Shown piece after piece: positions 39,922-50,459 of a stretch of 64,000 nucleotides of DNA. Within the stretch, counting starts at the first letter, position 1; each line of letters starts with the position of its first letter. Source of the DNA: Gracilariopsis chorda (taxonomy: Eukaryota > Rhodophyta > Florideophyceae > Gracilariales > Gracilariaceae). The translations under genes and the position numbers were made by a program. The notes beneath the pieces were generated by a model. The model had not been told where the DNA came from. It was given only the letters and a program-made list of their open reading frames with translations, and ran no database searches. The DNA lies in assembly GCA_003194525.1 (NCBI GenBank), contig NBIV01000041.1, positions 62,001 through 126,000 on the forward strand, read 5' to 3'.

Positions 39922-41668
39922 CCTAGGAATCCAATGTATGGAAAGTGGTTGTCATACCGATATTATCGGTTGGGGGATACCTCAATAGATCGAACGGTCG
40001 GTGACCCGGGTAGAGTGAGAGATTGCATTAATCAAATTCAGCTCTTACTGCGTGACTAGACGTTTTATTGAGAGGAATCCATACTGGTGTTGGACTTTTT
40101 CGCACGATTCGTGGCTGAGGGCGACATATGCGTGGTGAGTGAAGCTCAGCCTTACATCAATTTGCCTTACCTTCTACGGGTTGTACCTGATGACCCATTC
40201 AAATCTGTAAGAGGCTGTAGTCGTGCCTTAAATGGGGGGTTTAGTCGCTGGCCGAAAGCAGTGCAGTACGTACTGTGGTCGTATGCAACGAATCTTGCAA
40301 TTCAATCGGCGATACTTCCTTAGCGAGACACGCGCCAGAAGCCTGCTGAGCTCAAAACCAACTGTTCGGTACACCTGAACACACTAGAAGAAATTTTTGC
40401 ACTTTTAGAAGAGCAGTTGGAGTGCAATATTCAAGGGTCTGGCAAGGGTGTCGCACTCCGTTTTGGTTCAGGTAGAGCTCCCTGTATCCTCCAAATAGAA
40501 ACGTCTGGCCCACAAAATTGCAATTTTTTAATTTTTTGGATGTGGCGCTGCTTTTAAATGGCATGCGGCCGCTTTCAAAAGATTGAAGTTGGATTATAAA
40601 TGGAATGCAGAGGGTTTGACCACCACTTCATCTGTGTAGCATTTGCACTCCTTGGGAATCTGATTTGGATACATCGAGTCTGGGCCAGAAACCGAGGTTC
40701 ACAGACTTCCGGATGCCTTCCATTTAGCTTCCGAGCGTCATCCACAACGGCCACGCACGGTCCAAATGCCCTCCTATTATTCCAAAATTTTCTTTTAGGG
40801 ACAAGGCCTTCCACGGATGTTGTAATATATATTCCGCGCTGGAGCAGTGTATGATGTTCATCGAAGACCAGTACCCAGGTATCAAAACCTTTGTGGGGAC
40901 GTACCGGGAAGACGGGCAGAAGCTCACTTACCTCGAGTTAGGGCAGTACGCCCGTGCAAAGGGGAACGCATTTTGTGCACGTGACCCTCAGCTAAGGTCA
41001 AAGCCCGAGAAAGCGTTGATATCGGAGGGCAAGTCCACTTCTCTATCGATAGGAGCGGATGAGCTACCCAAGTTGGGGTATGACAACGGTCACATCGCTC
41101 ACGGTGATAGCGGGTCCGTCCCGATGTTGGAGCTCCCATCTACGTTGGACGGAATGCACGCGACAGCGCGGGACGACAACCTCTTGTATGCTAAAAATGA
41201 TAGAGCCCAGGCTCCTCGGATCCCGTATGCTAACGGATACCACTGCAATTAGCGGCCTGGCTGGACGGACACTTGCTTAGTGGGACGATCCCCTGATAAT
41301 CAGAATATGGACCCTCGTTCGGCTTTGATGTCTTTCATATGTCACCTGTACTACTCGCCTAATGACACCTCGCCCCATTGCCTCCTATCCGTGAGGGTCG
41401 TGTCGAAGATTGTGACCACCTACGAGGCTCTAACAGCCAACAAGAAGGCATCCATGCCGATGGCCTTTTATCTACGCGCTAAGACGGGCTTCTCGCACGC
41501 GGTTCCAACTGCCCTGCTCAGGCGTCGTAGCTCAGTTAAACTGGCTCAAGCCGCACCACATGCCCGCGATCCAAACCCGCTTTGGCGCTTAACCAAGGCC
41601 GGGATGGCCAAGCCCTCGTGGTTGAAGAGTCTGAGCAACAAGCCCAGGAGCCCCTGCCGCAGGGAAAC
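39922..41668 (+). pseudogene. Element B gag, C-terminal part
   Basis: Continues the interrupted gag (SYRYYRLGDTSIDRT, then VLDFFARFVAEGD and SYATNLAIQ), homologous to element A along its length. A TAG at 40057 lies at the same codon as A's TAG at 30228. The MITE at 40382-40800 splits codons that otherwise read HLNKAF (RLNKAF in A). Ends with CAG-GGA-AAC-TAA, the slippery site directly before the stop. Confidence 0.75.
40382..40800. mobile_element. CACTA-like MITE (419 bp)
   Basis: Starts CACTAGAAGAAATTTTTGCA; the reverse complement of its end starts CCCTAAAAGAAAATTTTGGA (16 of 20 identical). It is flanked by a 3-bp duplication ACA (40379-40381 and 40801-40803). Removing it with one ACA restores the gag reading frame exactly. 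TIR sequence and 3-bp duplication fit the CACTA (CMC/EnSpm) superfamily. No transposase coded. Confidence 0.75.
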
Positions 41669-44600
41669 TAATTGAGGGAATCTCACTGTTAGGAAAGACG
41701 TCCTCGAATTAAAAGTTTTTGACGCCCAAGGCGCCATCGCCACACTCCCCGGAGAAAGCCCTCTCGAGGAAGGACGTCGGAGACACGAATATATAACACC
41801 TTGGTGTTCCGCGTCGACCGTGGATACGGGTAAAGAACCACCGGATCCCGGACTAAATCATGGTGATGGCCAAGCGAACTTATAAGGTATAGGCTGACCT
41901 TGGCCCAAAACCCCAGTTTCTGGTGAGATACGCGACTGTCCAGACAGAGGTCCAGGCCCGAAATTCATCCTATAATCAGCCCTACCTCCACAGCTGCGGT
42001 CTCATATCCATACTGAAACCGTGCCAGATATTGCTGATGCGAACAACAACCCTTTGAAAACGGTAGGATCAGTCGACATGGTTCTGAGACTAGGAAACTC
42101 CGTGGTGAAGCTCAATTTCATTGTGTGTCAGTTGCTGGCCACTATAGTTATAATGTGATGTGACTTCTGCGACAGGTCTATCGAAGCCATCCAGCCCTGC
42201 CAACGCGTGGTGAAACTGGAGCATGGCACGACAGTACCTGTCGTCCGCCCACCGCTAAAGCGGGGGTCACAGAAGCAGAATCCACTGCCTGCTGCGCAAG
42301 AGACACAACCGACCGTTCGGGAGACTATGAAGATCTGCTTGGGCTGATCAGTATCAATTCCCCCCAAATCTAAGGTAATGGTTGAGGTCGACGCCCGTGA
42401 GCACGGTTTGCGGGTTGTTGAACCCCTTCCTTTGCTGTACCAGCAGTACCAGTTAACCGTCACTAACGTACAGGTGCACGTGACGCCGGATACTACGTTT
42501 CGTATAATGGTTGCCAACCTAGGCAAAACTCCCCAGTATCTGGAAAAAAAAGAGGTGATTGGGTCACTCACGCCCCACCCGTTGGCCATGCTCTGTACAA
42601 AGCTGACGGTCGCCGATTTTCTTAGGGTTGTCACGCATGACGAGAGCCTCGAGGGGGAAGCAGCCCAAAATGATGGGGAAGAGAAGTTACTTCAGGCAGA
42701 CAAAATGGAAGGACCGAACAACTGGGATATGGCACGGGGCACAGGAGAAGGAGGGCCCACTGGCTACGATAAGGTGGACCGCCTCAAGGACCTACAGTAA
42801 CTCAACCTCGGTCCCGTACCCGAGTGGCACCTTGAACGCTTCCGTGATTTGTCAAGGGGATTTACCCCCATTTGGGATGGTTTTCTTGGTGAGATAAATG
42901 CGACGGAGCAGTGGATAGATCTGTTACCAAACACGAAACAGATAGAACTACACCATTACAGCGCAGAACCGAAAGCTCAGTAAGGAGAACAGTTTCAAGT
43001 AGAAAAATTGCTCCGCCCAGGCGTTACTGAACCCGCTCAGTCGCCCTTGGTATCTGCAGTGGTACTGTCTCTGAAGGTCGGCGGGACCTGCAGGTCTGTG
43101 TCGAGTGTTGCAAGCTTAATTCCCTGAGTGTAGGTGACATTTTTCTCATATTCTGTATGGATGGGTGCATCGATTCGCTCGGAAACGCTACCGTGTTCAC
43201 TGCGCTGGATGCCAACTCGGGATGCTGCCAAGTCTCTGTACGGGAGGAAGGCCCCAACAAAACTGTGTTTGTCTGCCTCTTTGGCTCCTACCGCTTCAAG
43301 CGGATACCATTTGGACTTGCCAATGCCCCCGCTACCTTGCAACGCGCCGCTGTCATTCTGTTGAACCGGTTCAAATGGCAGACGTGTGTGATATATCTAG
43401 ATGACATCAATGTATTCTCAGATAATCTGGATGACTGTCTCACCCATCTCAGGGACGTAATGACCATATTTCAGGATGGGAGCTTAACCCTCGAGCTGAG
43501 GAAGTGTGATTTCTTCACTGACACCTTCACGTATCTGGGACACATCATCCGTACTGGACGATTAACGATCGAGCAAGCTCGTGTGAAGTCCCTCGCTAAG
43601 GCGAATGCGCCGCCCACACAAGCCAAACTCTACTCCTTCTCAGGGTTGGTCAACATCTACCGACGGTTTGTCCCAACTTTTTCGGATATCTCGGCCTCCT
43701 TGAACGCGCTCCTGCATAAGCGACAACCCTCTAAGCTGGACCACGTCACGTCCGAACAGAAGGACGCTTTTAACTTCTTAAGGTAGGCAGTCATTTCAGC
43801 ATCGATACTGCCCCTGCCCACACCGGATATTCCGTACTGCGTAGACACAAACTTGAGCGACTATTAGGTCGGCTCTGCGCTCTTCCAAACTGCCTCAGAG
43901 GTGGAAGGACACCCAATCGGTTATTGGTCCAACTCGCTCAATGCTCACGAGCATAATTACTCTGTCTCGGAGAAGGATTGCCCCACTGTCATATGAAGGC
44001 TTACCACTCTCCCTCTCTATCCAATGGGCGTTCATTTCACCGTTTATATGGATCACTTCTCTTTGAGATGCCTGACGAATATTTCGGATCCATCTGGCCG
44101 GCTGGTGTGGTGGAGACTCCCCCTAATAGAAAATGACGTTGACGTCATCTACAAGAAAGGAGCGCAGAATACCCAAACTGAGGCTCTATCGCGGTTACCC
44201 ACCGATGGCCAAGCACTCACTATGGAGGAAGATGAGACTCCGTGCTTTATGGTAGACTACACCACACCGGAAGCCCCGGAATCGCCGGACCCCAACTGGC
44301 CAGAACGCTGGGAATGTGATGCTGAAGTTCACGAACTTCTCACCTCGACCGAGACTCCTACTGAGAACCCCGTACCAGGAAAGTTCGGAACCATCCAACC
44401 GGAGGAGATGGCCCGGGAAAACTTTGCGAACCCTTTCTGTGGGAATAAACGTGCCCGTCTAAACGGTGGCGAGACCCTCCTATTCGAGTTAAACGACGTC
44501 AGCTACTTAGTTCGAACTGCCGAAGCTACCTCATAAGTCGTGGTACCCCACGCTCTGCACACGTCGGTCGTACACCTGTCGCACTACGCGAGGTAGGTGG

Positions 44601-44912
44601 CCACGCTGGCGAACGGAAGCTTTACCGTACCCTGAGGAGGGAATTCTATTGACCTGCAATCGCAGTCGCTTGTTAGGCAACCGTGCGGTTCTGCACGGAG
44701 TGTGCCAAGACTCAGGGGAAGAGCCTTACAATCTTCCGCCCAAGGGTGCCGCTCTAGTTGTCGCAATTGAAATTCTTGGCCTACTCCTCACCACTTGGAG
44801 AGGCAACAGATTCTTACTCGTTATCACGGACCGTTTATCAAAACTGGTTTGGAATGTCCTTCTACGGAGTATCGCTGCGTACACAGTAGCGAACGCCTTT
44901 GTTACGCACGTG
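41662..44912 (+). pseudogene. Element B pol (PR, RT, RNase H, truncated integrase)
   Basis: Homologous to element A pol but with many stops and several frame changes. RT is clearest at 43157-43786, with an intact YLDDI box (about 43398), FGLANAPATLQRA and LRKCDFFTDTFTYLGH. RNase H at 44024-44200 (DHFSLRCLTN, EALSRLPTDGQ). Integrase core starts (LLVITDRLSKLV) and breaks at VANAFVTH (44912) where a solo LTR is inserted. The downstream integrase part with the second Asp and Glu is not found. Confidence 0.8.
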
Positions 44913-45540
44913 TGTAGTGAAAAACCCGAAGATTGGGTATCACACTCAAGTTGTCCAGGGCCTTGCTCCCTGTGGAGGCAGACCCAGTGACAGAGTCCTC
45001 TGTATACCTGTAATACGGGCGTAACTCCGTAGGTATTTCGGATTGACCACAGAAGTGGATAAAGAAAGGGTAACCGGAGCCAGGAAGGCGATAAAACCAG
45101 AGACCGGTATGCCACGTGATGCGGCGGTTTGGAATATACCCGGTGAAGCGTGCCTTCCAAGGACGGGAAAAAAACCCCGGTGGGTCGTGCGGAAAGCGGA
45201 AACAGACGCGAAGGAGGGTGAACATGAACGAGATGTAGCTGACGAAATACCCAATACAGAGGGGATACCAGTACCACACGGTATATAAATGTCACACGAC
45301 AATTATAACACAGAGTATCTGTAGGTTTACCGAGGAGGTGAATTGAGCGAACCAAATGCGATGACCCTCCGCAAGGAGTAGTACATGGCACAACGACCTC
45401 ACAATCCAGAGCCAGATACCTCAGGTCAAACTGAACAGTTGAATGACCGAAGTCTTGGGTTAACTTTACTGCTCGCGACGACGAAGTCCCGCTCACCTAA
45501 GTAGGTATACGACCATACTAAATTATGATAATTAACTACA
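44913..45540 (+). repeat. Probable solo LTR inside element B integrase
   Basis: Sequence unrelated to A's LTR begins TGTAGTGAAA and ends AACTACA, so termini are inverted repeats (TGTAGT/ACTACA). A TATATAAATG box lies at about 45282. No target duplication is visible, and the integrase does not resume cleanly afterwards, so a deletion accompanied or followed insertion. Confidence 0.45.
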
Positions 45541-47130
45541 ATAGTGCACACCTCCTCAGATTCTCACACGCCAGGACAGTTTCAGGCACCCTGAGGTGTC
45601 AAACCAATTAAAACAAAACACTACAGCATGGTGCTGTCGCACACGCGCACACGCGTCCACTCATCCTGCAATCCATTCTAGATTCATACCTTCCTAGGTT
45701 ACACTTGACACAGTAAACCATCCCATTGGCATCACCCCGTACGGTTCCCACTCACGTACGGTACAGCTGCCACGGTAGCCGCTTCGCACTCCTATGAGTA
45801 GCATTATTGCGATTTACACGCATTTTGCGTTGCACCATAACACCCACGTCTGTTCCACGATCGAGTTACACTGGCAACTCCACCCTCTTCATAGGTCGTA
45901 CTCAAGCCCCCTGTTTTCCAGAATCCCGTCAATTCGGGAACATCAGCAACACCGGGTACACGGTAACTAGAGCGACCTGCCCTTCTAGCACACCCCACCA
46001 GTGGCCTGTCAGACCTTCCGTACATTTCGGAAGATAAACCGACTTTGTCGGACGGTGCTGCCTCATCAAAACAGCTCACAACAATTCCAGTCAAACCTGG
46101 AATTTATACCAGCAACGCGCTTCCTCGGTTGCCTTCCATAGCTCCTTCTAAGAGGGGAGAGAACATTTCTCATAACCTCAGTAGTTCGCCGACGCAACGG
46201 AATATACCCCATGAAGCACGGATAAATGACCAAGAGTCACCATCAATACCGGTTCAAGACCACGAAGGGCCACTCTCGGCGACGGAAAACGAGTATGCGA
46301 ACGCAGAAATGCCACTGGAGCCCACCGCAGAAAACTGCCATGTCTCGAAGGAACCAGCTGCGCTGGACGCTCAACTGCGTGCCAGGTTGAGGAAAGCCGA
46401 CTCCATGAGCCAGGAAAAGGAAGTTACGCCACCCTCATCGGTGTACAATGGCGACAGAGAGAAAGAAACAACAGGCTTTCTTGCTACAGCAGACGAAGAG
46501 AACTTCAGCAGACCCTGGACTCGCGCACCACAAAGCACCAGGATGTCCGGGACACATGCACGTTGGAAATGGAATTTTTGTCCACAAAAAGGGAACTCTC
46601 GAATAAAATATCGGCACGTTTTGAAGCGTCCACGCCCCACAAGGGGAACATATGGCAGTGGCCGCGCCGGAAATAGGCGCAGGAGCTGGAGCGTCAGCCC
46701 ATTGCAAACAGGCCATGGTGCCGGCAAGGAAGGCATATTGCCGGGCAAACCGTCGCCAGCTGCTGATGACGTCACGGGTTGTCACTGCTACCCAGCAAGG
46801 GCAGCCATAACAACTCGCCGATGGCGAAGAAGCACGAAGTTGCCAAGTCAGTGAATCACTCAACCGTTAGGAGACCCGCCGACTTGTGGTACGACCGGGC
46901 TACTGTAAACCGGTCACCGAAAACACTCTAAGGGAACAACAACCCAACGTGGGCAGCCCTGGAGCAACGCCGCATGGCGTAGCTATGAAACGGCGCAGAC
47001 AGGAAGCTTACATACAGGAATACGTGGTTGACCAGATTGTCGGACACTCGTATGACGAGAAAGGTGCTCTACAGTACCACTTACGTGGTATGGGTACGAC
47101 GCTTAGTTCCATACGGCCGAGCCGATAGAG
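45541..47130 (+). pseudogene. Element B linker and chromodomain
   Basis: Disordered linker frame (46045-46854), then 46985-47128 with EYVVDQIVGHSYDEKGALQY, matching the chromodomain start of element A. A frame change follows; the next frame reads on to a match of A's EPIEHLPRS. Pseudogene. Confidence 0.65.
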
Positions 47131-47637
47131 AATGGCCCACGTTCACAAATGGTACGCTATCAACGCAACGCGGGCATGGCCACACCAGCAAAGATGCATA
47201 AAGAACAAGCGGGTTAACTCTACCTTTTTACGGACAACACCACAGGAGTGAAATGGCTGCGTCGGAAACTGTGACTTCTTCACTCGGAATCTATCGTTTC
47301 GTTTCATCAGTTGATAATTATTCATGCAGCGCGCTGGCGTATCAGCACCAAACACACAGTGTTTCTAATTGACGATGGTGTATGTTTTGCCGTTTACACT
47401 CTAACAATTAAGAACACCTTCATGAAGTCAGAGTGACACCGCGAGAACATCCCTAGCCCCAGTTCTCCGGTCTGCATACCCCTGCAATAGAAACAACGCC
47501 GCCTCTATAAGGTGTAGTGGAGAACATCGCCATGAAACACGGAAGGAAGAAAGAAGGCCAGGACAATCTAACAATCCCAGGTGAGGGAGAATTTATTTCT
47601 ACGACTGTAAGGCGGAAGCCCTGGGGTAGGAAGCCGG
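47131..47637. other. Element B spacer, no gene
   Basis: Between the chromodomain and the antisense ORF remnant; the corresponding spacer in element A is about 210 bp. No recognisable coding content. Confidence 0.5.
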
Positions 47638-47860
47638 TCACTGTGTATCTCCATTTGGAGGTGGGCCCCCGCCAAGATGATTTGCCAACGTAACACGCAT
47701 CGTGGCCAGGTCACCTGAAGTGTCGTTCATGCTCATACCGACTCCTCGGAGGACCGTGGCCATGATCACACCTTTGTCTACACCTGCAACAGGAGCCTCT
47801 GTACCGGCGGTCGCCGTTGGGTGCCCCGAAGCTGGGGTTGTACTCGCCCCATGCTACGCA
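47638..47860 (-). pseudogene. Element B antisense ORF, C-terminal remnant
   Basis: Minus-strand frame ending TGA at 47638 reads APVAGVDKGVIMATVLRGVG and then NDTSGDLATMRVTLANHL. The last 26 residues from LRGVG align with the C-terminus of element A's antisense ORF without gaps at about 11 identities, with further similar residues. Upstream coding is replaced by the copia element. Same position and orientation as in A. Confidence 0.6.
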
Positions 47861-49409
47861 GTATGCGTTCTGTGGAAGATCACATCTCAAGTATTTCGCT
47901 ATGAATCTCCAAAGGAAGGGTAAGGCCTTCATACTTGGTTTTCTATCTATAGGCCTCCACGCTCCTCGTTGCACTAGGTCATCGTATTCTCTGTCGATTG
48001 CTTTTGCACATCTTGGCATGACTTATTCTTTCTAGAAGCTCTTAGAGACCCTGGCATCATCCCTAAGATCTTTGAAGTGAGAGCTGGCAGTCAAACAATG
48101 GGCCAAATAGGCATCCAAATGCTCTTCGTCATCTTCCTCCATCTCTCTCTCGGCTTCGTGACCACGAAACGAAGAGAAGTCTATTCGTTTGTTGATCGAT
48201 GAAAGGGCTCCCTTGTTTACTTTGAAGTCTGCCTTGTGGCACGCACCTTTTGCATCGAGGGAACGTAGATTCTTAACAAGGTTCATGGGTTACGCATTCC
48301 AACAGACTCATCTGGAACGAAGAGACTATGGGCTTCTTCTTAGCTACTTTCTCGGCCCAATATACGTACGCATGTCCCTGTTCTTCGAACTTTCGGACAC
48401 TAGTAAATTCAAGCTTTTGTCCGAACTATAGTGTGAAGGAGACCTTCATTTCCACTCGTTGATTTTGTAGGCTGTTGTTTAGATAGTTGGCATGCGATAT
48501 GGCATTCTCCAATAGCTGGTGAGACAACTTTGAAGCGAACCGGAAAGCTTGCGCCATCTTCCACAAGTCCGGGATGATTTTCTGCCCTACCCCGTTTGAC
48601 TGATGCGCATACAGTGGTGTGAAATCGAGTATAATTCCGTTCTCCATGGCATAAGGGACGAAATAATCGGACCTATTCTCACCCGCCCCGTCAAAGCACA
48701 CGCGGTATATCCGGTTTGGAGAAAGTTGATTCTCTGTGCGAGCCTTGTACCATTGTACTGAATCGATGAACTGGGTCTTTTTGTAGAAAAAGTAAACGGA
48801 GCTTACCCTTGTGTATTCATTGATAAGTAATTGAATGTACTTAGAACTTTGTTGGGCGCTCGGGTTTATAGGGCCTGTGAGGTCCGTGTGTCTTAGTTCC
48901 AATGGCTCTTCCACGACCTAGTCAGATTGTGTGAGTGGAGCACGTTTGGTACCAGCGTCTATGCATGGGGTACAGTAAAGATCGTTAATTTCTGTCGCGG
49001 AGAGTGTGGGTACTCCATCACATTGGTCGATGCCAGATAGCAGCATATCGCGACCAGGATGGCCAATTTTTTCATGCCCTTCCTTGGCATTGTTGCTTAA
49101 GGATTGTGACGCCGCTTGTGCACGAGGGGGAAATATGGGACTTGGAAAAGGATAAAATCCGTCCCTTAGTGTGGACTGGAAAAGTTCTTCGCCAGTTGAG
49201 CAAACTTTTATGATGAACATCAAAGTCTCTTGGTGGTTGGAAAATTGCAAATCTATGTGCCTTGAAAGCATTGGGAGCGGTACGAGGTTAGAGTAGAAGG
49301 ATGGCGTATGCTTAGCAGGTAACAGTATCCAACTCCCAAGCGGTAGTTTTAGTGTTCCAAAGGCTATTATATCAGAAGTGTGGTCACAAGTGTTTACCGT
49401 TTGGGGCAT
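47858..49409 (-). pseudogene. Copia pol remnant (pre-integrase, integrase, RT start)
   Basis: Reading down the minus strand: GAG-pre-integrase motif HEKIGHPGRDML and CTPC (about 49170-48970); integrase 48914-48426 with HTDLTGP (Asp) and CFDGAGENRSDYF (Asp), and with HQSNGVGQK where NGVAER carries the catalytic Glu, so Glu is lost; acidic linker 48286-48032; RT start 48019 onward with CAKAIDREYDDLVQRGAWRP. Stops separate the blocks. Inactive. Confidence 0.8.
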
Positions 49410-49752
49410 ACTCGGTGGATAGTCCCAGAACAGGTCTTTGATGAAGATGTTACTTGCGGCTGATTCTACCCATTTTGGTCTGCTTTCATTGTAATTAAAA
49501 CTTTCATTTGCTATGGCAACAAAGCCTAAGTAGGGAACACAACTCTGGTCGCTGTTGTTTTGATTGTTACCTTCTTGTCGTGGGTTACGGTACGTATCCC
49601 AGTTTCAGCCTGAATTTTATGTTTTGGTTCTTGTGGTGGTTCTCGTTCCGCTTAGAGTTTCGGTGAGCTTGTTGCTCTCCGTTCTTGGTATGGTTCTGCT
49701 TCCGTCGCCAGCACTCAGAATGGCTGTGTCATCTTCGTCCACAATTCGAGCA

Positions 49753-50193
49753 CTAGACTCCTGCCTTTCTTCTTCGAGAGGGCTGCTTGCCCCATATAGT
49801 AGACTTTTCTGCGGCAGAGTATGGGTGAACGCTGTCTCTGTTGGCTACTTCAGTCCTCAAGGAGGACGTAGAGGCTCTGTGTACCCAATGATCCATCTCA
49901 AAACGAACAAATGATACTACTTGGTCATACTCCATGTTTGTAGCATCTCCTTGTTTTGGTACGGTCTTAAGTGAGTCCGGTAAGGTGCAAAGAAGAAGGG
50001 CTGCTTGCTCTTCTTCCTTCAAAGGATCACCAAGTCTGGCAAGTTCCGAGTACGTTGTTTCGAACTCAATGAGGTGTTTCTGTACGTCCTCACCATCATC
50101 AAACTTTAAGGTGTTTAGCTTCTGCCTGAGGTTTAGTTTGGGTTGCATGTTATCCTTCTTGTATGTGAACTCAAGTTTCGTCCCTACCTCCAA
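49753..50193 (-). pseudogene. Copia gag (UBN2-like) remnant
   Basis: 146-codon frame with the copia capsid-like pattern LRQKLNTLKFDDGEDVQKHL, FETTYSELARLGDPLKEEEQ and ALLLCTLPDSLKTV. The preceding N-terminal part lies in another frame (50459-50184). No zinc knuckle visible. Confidence 0.7.
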
Positions 50194-50459
50194 GGCAAAG
50201 CAGTACTCCTGTTCAAGTTACTTGGGGAGAGCGACGATAGGCTGCGTGCCCAAGTTCTGTACGATGGATGAACTTTCCTTTCGATCAGCGTCCTCCCGTC
50301 GCTTGCGTGCTTGCGCGCTACCATTAGTTGTGCGTGGCTCCGTGAGAACGTATATTGCTTGCAAGGTATCCGTGAGATCCCGCACGTAAATTCACCGTGT
50401 GTAGTAGGCAGTGATCCTCTTTTGTCTGGGTATACGTTTGGTACTGTGATTTTTATCAA

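Larger units (their letters stand above)
26990..47862 (+). mobile_element. Element B: old gypsy chromovirus, repeatedly interrupted
   Basis: Degenerate relative of element A in the same orientation: 5' LTR, gag (27444-28267 and 39922-41668), pol (41662-44912), chromodomain tail (45541-47130) and antisense ORF remnant (47638-47860). It is interrupted by element A, a CACTA-like MITE and a solo LTR, and its 3' part is cut off at the copia element. Many stops and frame changes make it a non-functional fossil. Confidence 0.8.
47858..50459 (-). mobile_element. Ty1/copia element, 3'-truncated
   Basis: Minus-strand copia order gag, protease/pre-integrase, integrase, linker, start of RT. It stops within RT at the junction with element B's antisense ORF near 47858. 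No LTR recognised at either side. Parts are separated by single stops or short gaps, so decay is moderate. Confidence 0.75.

Noticed and set aside
44726..45496. 256-codon open frame on the minus strand
   Set aside because: It runs across the boundary between element B's integrase and the inserted LTR and contains no recognisable domain; chance frame.
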